This document shows positions 1-9,896 of a stretch of DNA of 64,000 nucleotides, in pieces. A program made the position numbers and the translations under genes. Location of the stretch: NCBI GenBank assembly GCA_023440975.1, contig JAEZRD010000005.1, positions 23,286 to 87,285 on the forward strand, in the 5' to 3' direction. Source of the DNA: Methanobacteriota archaeon (GTDB lineage Archaea > Methanobacteriota > Methanobacteria > Methanobacteriales > Methanobacteriaceae). The stretch's first letter is position 1. Each line of letters opens with the position of its first letter. The notes beneath the pieces are model-generated. The model was not told where the DNA came from. It saw only the letters and a list, made by a program, of their open reading frames with translations, and did no database searches.

Positions 1-2906
1 GGGTATGGATGGATTGGAAAAATCCTTATATGACATTAGACCCTAAATATATGGAATCTGCTTGGTGGACTTTAAAAAAAGCTCATGAAAAAGATTTACT
101 TACAAAAGATCTTAGAGTAATTAGTTGGTGCCCTCATTGTGAAACTGCTTTAGCCGCAGCTGAAATTGATTATGAAGAAAAAGAAGATCCATCTATTTAT
201 GTTAAATTCCCTTTAAAAAATAAAATTTTGTCCGAAAAAGAGAATATTGAAGATTTAAAAGAATATGTATTAGTATGGACTACAACTCCTTGGACTCTTC
301 CAGCCAATTTAGCTATTTGTGTAAATTCTGATTTTAACTATAATTTTGTAAAGATTAATAATGAAATTTTAATCTTAGCTGAAGATTTAGTCGAACCTAT
401 TTTTGGAGAAGCTATTACTCGAAAAGTTTTAAAACATAAAATTGAAAAAGATTATGGTGAAAATGAAGAAATAGCATATGAAGAAGAAATTATTGAAACC
501 ATAAACTATGAAATAATTAAAACAGTTAAAGGAATTGATCTTGAAGGATTAGATTATGTATATCCTTTGTTAGATGAAATCCCAAAACAAGCAGAAATGG
601 ATAAAATCAAAAATGTTCATAAAATTTTACCTGGAGATCATGTTGAACTTGGAGAAGGAACAGGATGTGTTCATACAGCACCAGGGCATGGTCCTGATGA
701 TTTTGAAATAGGAAAAGATTTTGGTTTACCAATATTCTGTCCAGTAAATGAAGAAGGTAACTTTACCGAAGATGCAGGTAAATATGTTGGTGGATTTGTT
801 AAAGATTATAACGATAATGTTCTAGATGATTTAGAAGCAAAAGATTTCTTATTGAGAAATGAAACTATTATTCATAGATATGGAACTTGTTGGAGATGTA
901 AAACTCCTATTATATATTTAGCTACTGAACAATGGTTTTTAAAAGTAACTGATATAAAACAACAAATGCTTCAACAAATCGATACTGTAAAATGGGTTCC
1001 TGAATGGGCTGGTCAACAAAGATTCAGAGATTGGGTTGAAAATGCTAGAGATTGGACAATTTCACGACAAAGATATTGGGGTATCCCAATTCCTATATGG
1101 GAATGTCCTGAATGTGGAAAAATTAAAGTTATTGGTTCTGTTGATGAATTAAAAGAAGAATCTATTAATGAAATTACAGCCACTGATGATGAATTAGTTC
1201 ATAGACCTTATGTTGATGAAATAATCGTTCAATGTGATTGTGGTCATGAGATGAGTCGTATTCCAGACGTTTTAGATGTATGGATTGATTCTGGAGTTGC
1301 AGGATGGGCATCATTATATTATCCACAGGAAAAAGAAGGATTTGAAAAATGGTATCCTTATGATTTTATTACTGAAGGACATGATCAAACTAGAGGTTGG
1401 TTCTATTCTCAATTAGGTGCTGGTGTAATTTCAATGGATAGAGTTCCATATAAAAAAGTTTTAATGCATGGATTTTCCTTAGATGAAGATGGAAAGAAAA
1501 TGAGTAAATCTTTAGGTAATGTTGTACAACCAGAAGAAGTAATTGAAAAATATGGAGCAGATATATTAAGATTTTATCTTCTTTGGGCATGTAAACCTTG
1601 GGATGATCTTAAATTTGTATGGGATGAGTTGAACACAGTTAAAAAAATGTTTAATATTCTTTGGAATGTGTATGTTTTCTCAACAACATACATGGCATTA
1701 GATAATTTTAACCCTGAAGAATGTAATGAAAACAATATTAGCTTAAGAAATGAGGATAAATGGATTATATCAAGAGCTAATACTTTATCTAAAGAAGTAG
1801 GTAAAAATTTAGATGATTTATACTTCCATTTAGCAACTAGAAAAATCAATAATTTTATACTAGAAGATTTAAGTCGATGGTATGTAAGATTAATCCGAGG
1901 GAGAACTTGGGTTGAAAGTAATGATCCAGATAAATTAGGTGCTTATTATAGTTTGTATACCGCTTTAGAAATTTTGATTAAAGTAATGGCTCCAATTACT
2001 CCTTATTTAAGTGAAGAAATGTATCAAAATTTAGTTGTAAATGTTAAATCTGATTTTAAAGAAAGTGTTCATATGGAAGATTGGTATTATGATGAAAATC
2101 TAATTGATACTAATCTTGAAGAAATGATGGATTCAGTAAGAAATATTATTGAAGCTACTGCAAGAGCTAGAGATGTTGCTAGATATAAATTAAGATGGCC
2201 AGTAAATGATATTACTGTTGTTTCTCAAGATGATGAAGTATTAAATGCTGTAAAATATCTTGAAGATATCATAAAGGATCAATCAAACACTAAAAATGTT
2301 ATAACTTCTAAAGAATTTGAGAATCTTTCTTTTATTGCAAAACCCAACTTAAAAATATTAGGTCCAAAACTTAAAGGTGATGTAGGTATTGTTAAAAAAC
2401 ATTTTGCTAATGCTGATGGTGATTCAATTAAAGAAGAAATAGAAAATAATGGTAAATACATTGTTAAAGTTGAAAATCATGAAGGAAATATTAAGGAAAT
2501 TGAACTTTCTGCTGATGAAGTGTTATATGATACAGAACTTCCTGATAATGTTGTTAGCTCAGAATTTGATGGAGGAAATGTGTTTGTAAATACTGAAGTT
2601 ACTCCTGAGATATTATCTGAAGCTATGTCTCGTGAGTTAATTAGAAGAATTCAAGATATGCGAAAAGATATGGATTTAAATGTAGAAGCTATGATTGGTG
2701 TAATGGTTCATTCAAGTTCAGAATTTAAAGAATTAGTACAAAAACAATCTATTTTTATTAAAAATGAGGTTAGGGCTACTACTTTTGCATTATTTGATGG
2801 TGAAGCATGTGTTTGTGTACCTAATTATGAAGCTAGAGAAGATGAATACACTAAACAATGGAAAATTGAAGATGAAGAAATTATGATTTCTATTGTTAAA
2901 AATTAA
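1..2906 (+). CDS. ileS: Isoleucyl-tRNA synthetase, 5'-truncated by the window edge
   Basis: This class Ia enzyme charges tRNA-Ile with isoleucine in the cytoplasm. The frame is open from the first bases and reads VWMDWKNPYMTL, a stretch inside the catalytic domain of IleRS, so the Met codon at 9 is internal and the true start lies upstream. The HIGH motif and roughly the first 80-100 residues are missing from view. Visible parts are the editing domain (TTTPWTLPAN near residue 90, GTGCVHTAPGHG near 215), the KMSKS loop (GKKMSKSLGN near 495), the anticodon-binding domain and a C-terminal extension typical of archaeal/eukaryotic-type IleRS. The 967 visible residues fit a full length near 1050. 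purL follows after about 20 bases in the same direction and may be cotranscribed. Confidence 0.97.
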   Translation, partial: VWMDWKNPYMTLDPKYMESAWWTLKKAHEKDLLTKDLRVISWCPHCETALAAAEIDYEEKEDPSIYVKFPLKNKILSEKENIEDLKEYVLVWTTTPWTLPANLAICVNSDFNYNFVKINNEILILAEDLVEPIFGEAITRKVLKHKIEKDYGENEEIAYEEEIIETINYEIIKTVKGIDLEGLDYVYPLLDEIPKQAEMDKIKNVHKILPGDHVELGEGTGCVHTAPGHGPDDFEIGKDFGLPIFCPVNEEGNFTEDAGKYVGGFVKDYNDNVLDDLEAKDFLLRNETIIHRYGTCWRCKTPIIYLATEQWFLKVTDIKQQMLQQIDTVKWVPEWAGQQRFRDWVENARDWTISRQRYWGIPIPIWECPECGKIKVIGSVDELKEESINEITATDDELVHRPYVDEIIVQCDCGHEMSRIPDVLDVWIDSGVAGWASLYYPQEKEGFEKWYPYDFITEGHDQTRGWFYSQLGAGVISMDRVPYKKVLMHGFSLDEDGKKMSKSLGNVVQPEEVIEKYGADILRFYLLWACKPWDDLKFVWDELNTVKKMFNILWNVYVFSTTYMALDNFNPEECNENNISLRNEDKWIISRANTLSKEVGKNLDDLYFHLATRKINNFILEDLSRWYVRLIRGRTWVESNDPDKLGAYYSLYTALEILIKVMAPITPYLSEEMYQNLVVNVKSDFKESVHMEDWYYDENLIDTNLEEMMDSVRNIIEATARARDVARYKLRWPVNDITVVSQDDEVLNAVKYLEDIIKDQSNTKNVITSKEFENLSFIAKPNLKILGPKLKGDVGIVKKHFANADGDSIKEEIENNGKYIVKVENHEGNIKEIELSADEVLYDTELPDNVVSSEFDGGNVFVNTEVTPEILSEAMSRELIRRIQDMRKDMDLNVEAMIGVMVHSSSEFKELVQKQSIFIKNEVRATTFALFDGEACVCVPNYEAREDEYTKQWKIEDEEIMISIVKN

Positions 2907-2926
2907 CTAATATAAAAGGTGTTTAA

Positions 2927-5095
2927 ATGACTTTAGAAGAGTCTGAAATGGAATATATTAAAGGAATTCTTGGAAGGGAAATGAATCCATTGGAAGAAGG
3001 TATGTTGGATGTGATGTTTTCAGAACATTGTTCATACAAAAGTAGTCGACCTATTTTAAGAATTTTCCCAACAGAAGGTAAAAATATAATATTAGGGCCT
3101 GGAGATGATGCTGGAATTGTTTCCATTACTGATAAATTAGCCCTTGCTGTAGGAATGGAAAGTCATAATCATCCATCAGCTATTGAACCTTATGGTGGTG
3201 CAGGAACAGGAATAGGTGGAATTTTAAGGGATATAATTTCTATGGGTGCTAAACCAATAGCTTTACTTGATTCTTTAAGATTTGGTCCCCTAGAAAATGA
3301 TCAAAAATCAAGATATCTTTTTGAATATGTAGTTAAAGGTATTTCAGATTATGGTAATAGAGTAGGAGTTCCAACAGTTGCTGGAGAAGTTGAATTTGAT
3401 GAATCTTTTCGAACTAACCCATTAGTAAATGTTTTATGTGCGGGTTTAGTTGAAAAAGATAAATTAGTTTATGGAATTGCACCTAATCCTGGAGATGTGT
3501 TCTTTTTAATGGGTGGAAATACTGGAAGAGATGGAATTCATGGAGTTACTTTTGCATCTGAAGAATTAACATCAGATTCTGAAACAGAAGATAGACCTGC
3601 AGTGCAAGTTGGAGATCCTTTTACTAAAAAACGAGTCATGGAAGCTTCCTATGAAATTTTGGAAAAAATTAATGTTTCAGGAGTTAAAGATTTAGGTGGT
3701 GGAGGATTAACATGTTGTATTTCAGAATTAGCTGATTCTTCTAATAATGGAGCAATTGTTGATTTAAATGCAATACCTCTTCGTGAAACAGGAATGACAC
3801 CTTATGAAATTATGTTATCCGAATCTCAAGAAAGAATGGTTTTTGTTTTAGATCCTAAAGATGTTAATGAAGCTAAATCTATTTGTGATAAACATGAAAT
3901 TATATCTGGTGTAATTGGTACAGTTACCGATGAAAATAATATGATTATACTTGATGATAAATTAGATAGAGATAATCAAGAAATTGCTAATTTACCAACT
4001 TTATTATTAGCTGATCCTCCTTCAATTGACAGAGAACTTAAAGAACCAATTAAAGATGAAACTCTTATAAATGTAGAAGATCCAAGTTTATCAAAATCCT
4101 TAATAAAAATTTTATCTTCTCCTAATATAGCTAGTAAAGAATGGGTTTATAAACAATATGATCATGAAGTTCAAATAAGAACAGTTGTTAAGCCAGGAGA
4201 TGATGCAGCAGTTCTTAAAGTTGATGATAATACTGCTGTAGTTTTAACTGCTGATTCTAATACTATTCATACTAAATTATCTCCTTATGATGGAGGTGCA
4301 GGTTCTGTAGCTGAAGGAATTCGTAATGTAGTTTCAATGGGAGCTACACCTTATGCTGTTGTAGATTGTTTAAATTTTGGAAATCCTGAAAATCCTGAAA
4401 TATTATGGCAATTTAAAGAATGTATTAAAGGAATGTCCGATATTGCATCTAAATTTGAATCTCCAGTTATTAGTGGAAATGTAAGTTTCTATAATGAAAT
4501 GGAAGGAGTAAAAATAAATCCAACACCTGCTGTTGGAGTTATTGGTGTTGAAAAATTAGATAATATAAGAACTATGAATTTTAAGAATGAAAATGATAAA
4601 ATAATTATTATTGGAAAAACTTATGATGAAATTGAAGGTTCTGAATATCATAGAGCAGTTCATAATATTGAACAAGGTAATGCACCAAAAATTCGAATAG
4701 ATGATGAATTTGATAATGCAAGTACAGTTTTAAAATTAATTGATGAAGATTCTATTAAAAATATTACTGCAGTTCATGATTGTTCCCAAGGGGGTATTGC
4801 GGTTGCTTTATCTGAAATGGCAATGTCAGGTAATATTGGTTGTGAAATTGACATATCTAAAATTCCGAAGGATGGAAATATAAGTGATAATGATTTAATC
4901 TATTCTGAATCTCACGGAAGATATATATTAACTGTTAAATCTGATGCTTTAGATGATATTTTATCTAAAATTAATGTTCCTTGTAATTGTATTGGAGAAG
5001 TTAAAGGAAATGCATTTAAATTAGCAAACATTACTATTCCAGTTAAAGATTTAGATGAAGCTTATCATGGAGTAATAGAACAATATATGTCATAA
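2927..5095 (+). CDS. purL: Phosphoribosylformylglycinamidine synthase subunit PurL
   Basis: PurL converts formylglycinamide ribonucleotide to the amidine in purine synthesis, using ammonia supplied by PurQ with PurS. The 722-residue length is that of the small archaeal/Gram-positive PurL, not the 1300-residue fused form. Two tandem PurM-like halves are visible, each with its own GPGDDAG- or KPGDDAA-type segment (near residues 45 and 415) and a glycine-rich loop; the N-terminal half has the HNHPSAIEPYGGAGTGIGG substrate and metal segment. The ATG is preceded by AAAGGTG. It lies directly behind ileS and 18 bases ahead of moeA. The partners purQ and purS are not in the window. Confidence 0.97.
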   Translation: MTLEESEMEYIKGILGREMNPLEEGMLDVMFSEHCSYKSSRPILRIFPTEGKNIILGPGDDAGIVSITDKLALAVGMESHNHPSAIEPYGGAGTGIGGILRDIISMGAKPIALLDSLRFGPLENDQKSRYLFEYVVKGISDYGNRVGVPTVAGEVEFDESFRTNPLVNVLCAGLVEKDKLVYGIAPNPGDVFFLMGGNTGRDGIHGVTFASEELTSDSETEDRPAVQVGDPFTKKRVMEASYEILEKINVSGVKDLGGGGLTCCISELADSSNNGAIVDLNAIPLRETGMTPYEIMLSESQERMVFVLDPKDVNEAKSICDKHEIISGVIGTVTDENNMIILDDKLDRDNQEIANLPTLLLADPPSIDRELKEPIKDETLINVEDPSLSKSLIKILSSPNIASKEWVYKQYDHEVQIRTVVKPGDDAAVLKVDDNTAVVLTADSNTIHTKLSPYDGGAGSVAEGIRNVVSMGATPYAVVDCLNFGNPENPEILWQFKECIKGMSDIASKFESPVISGNVSFYNEMEGVKINPTPAVGVIGVEKLDNIRTMNFKNENDKIIIIGKTYDEIEGSEYHRAVHNIEQGNAPKIRIDDEFDNASTVLKLIDEDSIKNITAVHDCSQGGIAVALSEMAMSGNIGCEIDISKIPKDGNISDNDLIYSESHGRYILTVKSDALDDILSKINVPCNCIGEVKGNAFKLANITIPVKDLDEAYHGVIEQYMS

Positions 5096-5113
5096 ATATT
5101 ATAGGATGATTAT

Positions 5114-6343
5114 ATGAAAGGATTTTTTTCAAAATTGATGTCATTGGATGATGCTTTAAAAAAATTGGATTATCATCAAAAAGTAATGGATATAGAAGAA
5201 ATTGATATTAAATCCGCACATAATAGAGTTTTAGCTGAGAATATTAAATCATTTCATAATTCTCCTCCTTTTGATAAATCTGCTATGGATGGATATGCCG
5301 TTATAGCAGAAGATACTTTTGGTGCATCTAATAATAATCATAAACATCTAAAAATAATAGACGCTATAGGTGCTGGAGATTTTTCAGAGAAGAAAATTGA
5401 ATCTGGTGAAGCAATTAGAATAGCTACAGGTGCTCCAATTCCTAATGGTGCAAATGCAGTTATAATGGAAGAATATACTTCTCATTATAATAATGATTTA
5501 GAAGTTCATTCTCAAGTTAGTCCTAAAGATAATGTTTCTCCGATTGGTGAAGATTTAAAGTTGGGGGATAAAGTTTTAAGTTCTAATACTTTTATTCGTC
5601 CACAAGAGATGGGTTTAATTTCTTCAGCAGGTTTTAATAAAATTAAGGTTTATAAAAAACCTAAAGTTAAACTTATTATCACTGGTAATGAGTTAGTTGA
5701 ACCTTCTCCAAAATTAGATAAAGCTAAAATAATTAATTCTAATCAATATACTATAGCTTCATTAATTGAAAGTGCAGGGGCCGTTGTTGAAGTAGATTAT
5801 GCTAGAGATGATTTTGAGGAAGTAAAATCTTCTATTATTGAGAATTCAAAAAATTTTGATGTTATAATAACTACTGGTGGTACTGCTATTAGTAAAGGAG
5901 ATGTTGTAGTTGATGCTGTTGAAGAATCTGGCGAGCTTCTTTTTCATGGTGTTTCTATAAGACCAGGTAAACCTGTTGGTTGTGGATTAGTTAATGATAC
6001 TGTTGTTTTTACTTTATCTGGCCAACCCGTTGCTGCAATGGCACAATTTGATATTTTTGCACGAGGATATTTGGTAAAAATGCAGGGGCTTGATTATAAT
6101 TATAAAATTGTAAAAAGAGAATCTGTTATGAAAATTCCTTCTAATTTAGGTCGAACAGATTTTATTAGAACTTATGCAGATGAAACATGTGCAAGACATA
6201 TATTAAATAGGGGTTCTGGAATTATTAGATCAATGGTTGAAGCAAATAGTTATATAATTATTGATGAGAATAATGAAGGGATTGAAAAAGGAGATTTTGT
6301 TGATTTAGTATTTTTTGATTCAATGATTTGGAATAAATATTAA
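5114..6343 (+). CDS. moeA: Molybdopterin molybdotransferase MoeA
   Basis: MoeA inserts molybdenum (or tungsten) into molybdopterin; methanogens need this cofactor for formylmethanofuran and formate dehydrogenases. The 409-residue protein has the N-terminal MoeA segment (SPPFDKSAMDGYAV near residue 50, ATGAPIPNGANAVI near 105), the MPT-binding domain with the TTGGTAISKGD motif near 255, FTLSGQPVAA near 298, and the C-terminal barrel domain. The ATG at 5114 has AGGATGAT just upstream; a second Met 12 codons in is possible but less well placed. It is probably cotranscribed with purL. Methanogens often carry two MoeA paralogues, and which one this is cannot be told from sequence alone. Confidence 0.95.
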   Translation: MKGFFSKLMSLDDALKKLDYHQKVMDIEEIDIKSAHNRVLAENIKSFHNSPPFDKSAMDGYAVIAEDTFGASNNNHKHLKIIDAIGAGDFSEKKIESGEAIRIATGAPIPNGANAVIMEEYTSHYNNDLEVHSQVSPKDNVSPIGEDLKLGDKVLSSNTFIRPQEMGLISSAGFNKIKVYKKPKVKLIITGNELVEPSPKLDKAKIINSNQYTIASLIESAGAVVEVDYARDDFEEVKSSIIENSKNFDVIITTGGTAISKGDVVVDAVEESGELLFHGVSIRPGKPVGCGLVNDTVVFTLSGQPVAAMAQFDIFARGYLVKMQGLDYNYKIVKRESVMKIPSNLGRTDFIRTYADETCARHILNRGSGIIRSMVEANSYIIIDENNEGIEKGDFVDLVFFDSMIWNKY

Positions 6344-6423
6344 ATACTTCTTTTAATAATAGTTATTTATTTATTTAGAATATATTAATTCTAATTTTTA
6401 TTATTTTTTTTGAAAGTGAAACA

Positions 6424-7581
6424 ATGAATGGAATTTGGTATTATGTCATAGCTTTTATAATTATTTGGGCTGTTTCTTTAATATTTAAAGATTATTTAAC
6501 AGAACATGGTGTGGAAGTTGAATTCCCTTTATTAATGTGGAAAACAAAACGGCTTAGAGGGTTTATTGATAGAATTGCTAATAAATCTAAGAAGTTTTGG
6601 AAATGGTATATGAATGTTGGAGTTGTTATATCATTTGGTTTAATGATTTTTATGGCCGTAGCTTTGATATATTCTTTTACTCAAATATCTCAAACAGCGG
6701 CTGTAGGTTTGGTTATTCCAGGGGTGGATATTCCTGGTTCACCAATTTTTATTCCATTTATTTATGGGATATTGGCTTTAATTACAGTTATAATAATTCA
6801 TGAGTTTTCTCATGGAATTTTGGCTAGGGTTGAGGATGTTAAAATCAATTCTATAGGTTTACTTTTGTTTACGATTATTCCTGGTGCTTTTGTTGAACCT
6901 GATGAAGATGAAATTAATGAGTTAGGAAAATTAAGTAAATTGAGAATTTATGCAGCGGGATCTATGGGAAATATGGTTCTTGCTGTAGTTGCAGTTATTA
7001 TAGTTTTGGTTTTGTCTTCAGTTTTTGTTCCTATGGTATTTCATGAGGATGGAGTAAGTATTGATAGGACTGTTTCTGATGCACCTGCTGATGGTATTTT
7101 AAAATCAGGGATGGTTATTGAATCTTTAAATAACCAGAGTTTTAATAATTCTCAAGGTTATGCTGAGGCAATAAAGACATTGAAACCAAATCAAACAGTT
7201 TATGTTTCGACGGATCAGGGGGATTATAGTTTTAAATTAGGGGAAAATCCTAATAATAAAAGTTTAGGTTATATGGGAGTTCAAGCAGTTAAACATTATA
7301 GTTTTAATAATGGTGTTGGGGATAATGTTTTAAGCCCTGTTCTTTGGGTAATTTTCCCTTTGATTCAATTGTTTAGTTGGATATTTTTCCTTAATTTTGC
7401 AATTGGTACATTTAATTTATTACCTATGAAACCATTAGATGGGGGTTTGATGTTTGAAACATTGTTAAGTTATAAATTGTCGGATAAATATGTGAATCTT
7501 TTAACAAATTTTTCTTCCTATTTGATGTTGATTATTATTCTTGTTAGTTTGGTTTATGGTATTGGTTCTGCTTTGATTTAG
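6424..7581 (+). CDS. Site-2-type membrane metalloprotease (M50) with PDZ-like domain
   Basis: This is an intramembrane zinc protease that would cut membrane-spanning substrates. It has 385 residues, an N-terminal membrane helix, a further hydrophobic segment near residues 65-90, and the zinc motif HEFSHG (H126, E127, H130) inside a membrane helix. A PDZ-like region follows at about 205-275 (APADGILKSGMVIESLN), then the second active-site motif LPMKPLDGG near 340, which supplies the aspartate ligand. Its ATG has AAAGTGA upstream. It is separated from moeA by 80 AT-rich bases and probably has its own promoter. The substrate is unknown. Two other membrane proteases occur later in this window, a CPBP-type and a shorter M50. 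Confidence 0.9.
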   Translation: MNGIWYYVIAFIIIWAVSLIFKDYLTEHGVEVEFPLLMWKTKRLRGFIDRIANKSKKFWKWYMNVGVVISFGLMIFMAVALIYSFTQISQTAAVGLVIPGVDIPGSPIFIPFIYGILALITVIIIHEFSHGILARVEDVKINSIGLLLFTIIPGAFVEPDEDEINELGKLSKLRIYAAGSMGNMVLAVVAVIIVLVLSSVFVPMVFHEDGVSIDRTVSDAPADGILKSGMVIESLNNQSFNNSQGYAEAIKTLKPNQTVYVSTDQGDYSFKLGENPNNKSLGYMGVQAVKHYSFNNGVGDNVLSPVLWVIFPLIQLFSWIFFLNFAIGTFNLLPMKPLDGGLMFETLLSYKLSDKYVNLLTNFSSYLMLIIILVSLVYGIGSALI

Positions 7582-7657
7582 TCTAATATTATATTCTAAA
7601 TTTTTATTTTTTTAACTTTTTACTAATTTTAATGTAATGATATACATGTTCTATTTA

Positions 7658-7680
7658 ATATTATCTTTATTTGATAATAT
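7658..7680. terminator. Stem-loop between convergent genes
   Basis: An 8-bp perfect inverted repeat (ATATTATC / GATAATAT) with a 7-base loop lies in the 293-bp gap between the M50 protease gene and the rubrerythrin gene, which converge. The rest of the gap is AT-rich, with T-runs just after the protease stop codon and A-runs before the rubrerythrin stop. A role in ending transcription is inferred from position only. Confidence 0.35.
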
Positions 7681-7874
7681 ATTGTTTAATTCTGTGATAT
7701 AACTATTATTATTCCATAGGTTACTTATGTAACTATTGTTTTAATTAAGAGAAAAATTGTTTAAAATGAATGTTTTTTGTTTATGGAAAATTGATTTTGT
7801 AAATTAATAAAAATATTGAGATTTAAAAAAAGTAGTAAATAAAAAAAATAAAAAAGAAAAAATTAAATAAATAT

Positions 7875-8291
7875 TTATAAGTTGTATCTTTCTTTAATTC
7901 CTTCTAATATTCTAGAGTGACGTCCTTCATCTTTGGAACTTTCACGGAAGAAATCGCTAGCGTCTTCAACACCGCATTCTTTAGCTTTATCTGAAGCTGC
8001 TCTTTTTTCAACATTAGCTTTTAATTCACCTTCAAGCATCATATCAATATTTTCACTTAAAGTTGGTTTAATTACTCCATTCATTTCAGCAAATCTTGCT
8101 GCATGTTCTGCTTCTTCAAATGCTAATCTTTTAAATACTTCAGCTAATTCTCCATAACCTTCTGTAGAAGCTTGTCTAGCCATAGCCATGTAAATTCCAA
8201 CTTCAGCGGTTTCACCAGCGAAATTTCCTGCAACCTCTTTTTCTACATCAGTACCTAAGGTAGTGCCTATTTTACGTTCATATTCTGCCAT
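7875..8291 (-). CDS. Rubrerythrin-type di-iron peroxidase without rubredoxin domain
   Basis: Rubrerythrins reduce hydrogen peroxide at a di-iron centre and protect anaerobes. At 138 residues this is only the four-helix ferritin-like domain: the ligand pattern is E27 (GETAEVGIY), E60 with H63 (FEEAEHA), a Glu in MLEGE and E122 with H125 (DEGRHSR). The usual C-terminal rubredoxin domain with two CxxC pairs is absent, so electrons must come from a separate rubredoxin or flavoprotein. It lies 72 bases downstream of fprA on the same strand, matching the known methanogen arrangement in which MsvR controls a flavoprotein and rubrerythrin operon. The upstream TCCTCC complement gives a good GGAGG-type ribosome site. 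Confidence 0.93.
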   Translation of the reverse strand: MAEYERKIGTTLGTDVEKEVAGNFAGETAEVGIYMAMARQASTEGYGELAEVFKRLAFEEAEHAARFAEMNGVIKPTLSENIDMMLEGELKANVEKRAASDKAKECGVEDASDFFRESSKDEGRHSRILEGIKERYNL

Positions 8292-8363
8292 ATTTTTTCC
8301 TCCATTATATTAAATTTGGTATTATATAATCTATTTTTATATGTAATTAAATTTTTTGTTTAT

Positions 8364-9599
8364 TTATTCAAGGTCTAATTTTTTTGCTGCTGCTACTAAA
8401 TCTTGACCTAATTTATATGCAGCTAATTTTTCATCTTCATTAGGAACATAATAAATTTCATCTTTTTCTATAACTTCAAATCCAGAGTCGTTAAGGTATT
8501 CTGCTAAAATATCTGGTGAACCTCCTTTCCCTCCCATGGATCCGAATGTTACAGCTGGTCTTTTGAATCCAGTTCTGTTGAAATGAAGTCCTTTTAAGTA
8601 AAATAAAATGTCTCCCATACTTGGGAATGGATAATCGTTAATTGTTGGATCTCCAAATGCTACAGCTTTACTAGTTAAAATACTTTTTACTATTTCGCTT
8701 CTTTCATCTTCATGTAAATAGAACATTTCAACATCATAACCTTCTGCCATTGCTCCTTCAGCTACTTCATGAGCTAAAGTTTGAGTAGAGTAATGCATTG
8801 TATCATATACTATGGTTATTTTATCTTCTGCTAGTTTTCCAGTTGCCCATCCACTGTATGCGTTAATGATTTTCATTGGGTCTGTCCAAATTTGTCCATG
8901 TGATGGTGCAATCATTTTTATTTTATCTAATAAATCAAGTTCTATGATTTCATCGAATTTTTTAAGAACTTTTTTAGAAAGTGGAGTGATTAAGTTTGCA
9001 TAGAATTTTTTTGCGCCGTCCATTAATATTTCTTCTGGGATATCGGTGTCTAATCTTTTTGAGTAACATAAATGTTGTCCAAATGCATCATTAGGGAATA
9101 AAATTCCATCTTCTACAAGAAGAGTGAACATACTGTCTGGCCAGTGGAGTAAAAATGCGTCTAAAAATGCAAATGTTCTACCTCCTAAATCTAAAGTGTC
9201 ACCTGTTCCTACAGTTTGGAATTCGATTCCTTGTAATGCAGGGTAATGTTTTTCTAATCCCCCAACAGCTATTTCACTGCAGTATATTGGAGCTTCTGGG
9301 AATCTTTTATGGAGGTCTACTAATACTCCACTATGATCTTTTTCTACATGGTTTTGTATTATGTAATCTACTTGAACATCTTTTCCTTCTTGTTCGAATG
9401 CATCGTCTATTCTTGCCATTATTTCTTCGGTTTTTCCTGGGTATGCATTATCTATTAATGCAGTTTTATCTTCACCAAATACTAAGTATGCATTGTATGT
9501 AGTACCATCTAATGTGTATCCATGGTAAGATCTTAAATCCCAATCGATTACACCTATCCAGTATACTCCTTCTGCTATTTTTTGAGCTTTTGCTTTCAT
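8364..9599 (-). CDS. fprA: F420H2 oxidase, A-type flavoprotein FprA
   Basis: FprA reduces oxygen to water using reduced coenzyme F420 and lets methanogens survive brief air exposure. The 411-residue protein has the beta-lactamase-like di-iron domain with NHVEKDHSG (the HxExDH ligands, near residue 84), further His/Asp ligands at HWPDS and PSHG, and a C-terminal flavodoxin domain starting near residue 255 (ITIVYDTMHYSTQ, the FMN-phosphate loop). Length and domain order match characterised F420H2 oxidases. It is divergent from msvR and upstream of rubrerythrin. A TATA box and an MsvR-type inverted repeat lie upstream, leaving a leader of roughly 60 bases. Confidence 0.95.
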   Translation of the reverse strand: MKAKAQKIAEGVYWIGVIDWDLRSYHGYTLDGTTYNAYLVFGEDKTALIDNAYPGKTEEIMARIDDAFEQEGKDVQVDYIIQNHVEKDHSGVLVDLHKRFPEAPIYCSEIAVGGLEKHYPALQGIEFQTVGTGDTLDLGGRTFAFLDAFLLHWPDSMFTLLVEDGILFPNDAFGQHLCYSKRLDTDIPEEILMDGAKKFYANLITPLSKKVLKKFDEIIELDLLDKIKMIAPSHGQIWTDPMKIINAYSGWATGKLAEDKITIVYDTMHYSTQTLAHEVAEGAMAEGYDVEMFYLHEDERSEIVKSILTSKAVAFGDPTINDYPFPSMGDILFYLKGLHFNRTGFKRPAVTFGSMGGKGGSPDILAEYLNDSGFEVIEKDEIYYVPNEDEKLAAYKLGQDLVAAAKKLDLE

Positions 9600-9640
9600 T
9601 GTTACGCCTCTAATTTTTTTAAAATTATTGTGAATAATAA

Positions 9641-9692
9641 TGTTCGTATATTTAGGAACATTAGATTTATTATATTAAACTTGATATATAAA
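9641..9692 (-). promoter_or_regulatory. fprA promoter with MsvR-type operator
   Basis: Read on the minus strand, a strong archaeal TATA box (TTTATATAT, 9684-9692) is followed about 25 bases on by an inverted repeat with arms TGTTC and GAACA (9641-9660). Its core, on the plus strand, is TTCGTA-TATT-TAGGAA (9643-9658). This differs by one base from the TTCGTA-N4-TACGAA motif that I recall as the MsvR binding site in methanogens. Because it covers the expected transcription start, bound regulator would block initiation. Binding itself is inferred. Confidence 0.75.
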
Positions 9693-9896
9693 TGTATTGA
9701 TTTTTTAATTTGAGTTATCATAAACAATTTAAAATAAGTTGAAATTTGCTGTAATAAATAAATATATTTTAAATTTTTTAATAATCTTTTAAAATTATTT
9801 TAATTATAAAAAAAATTCTGTAATAATTTTTATTTAATTTTTTAATAATTTTAATTTCGTTTTTAATGTATTAAACAATATATAGTTAAAAAATTT

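Noticed and set aside
9..11. ileS start codon at the first ATG
   Set aside because: The frame is open to the left edge and encodes conserved IleRS sequence (VWMDW), so the gene is cut by the window and this Met is internal.
9155..9502. A 115-codon plus-strand reading frame inside fprA
   Set aside because: It lies wholly antisense to the fprA gene, has no ribosome site and a leucine/phenylalanine-rich translation typical of a shadow frame.
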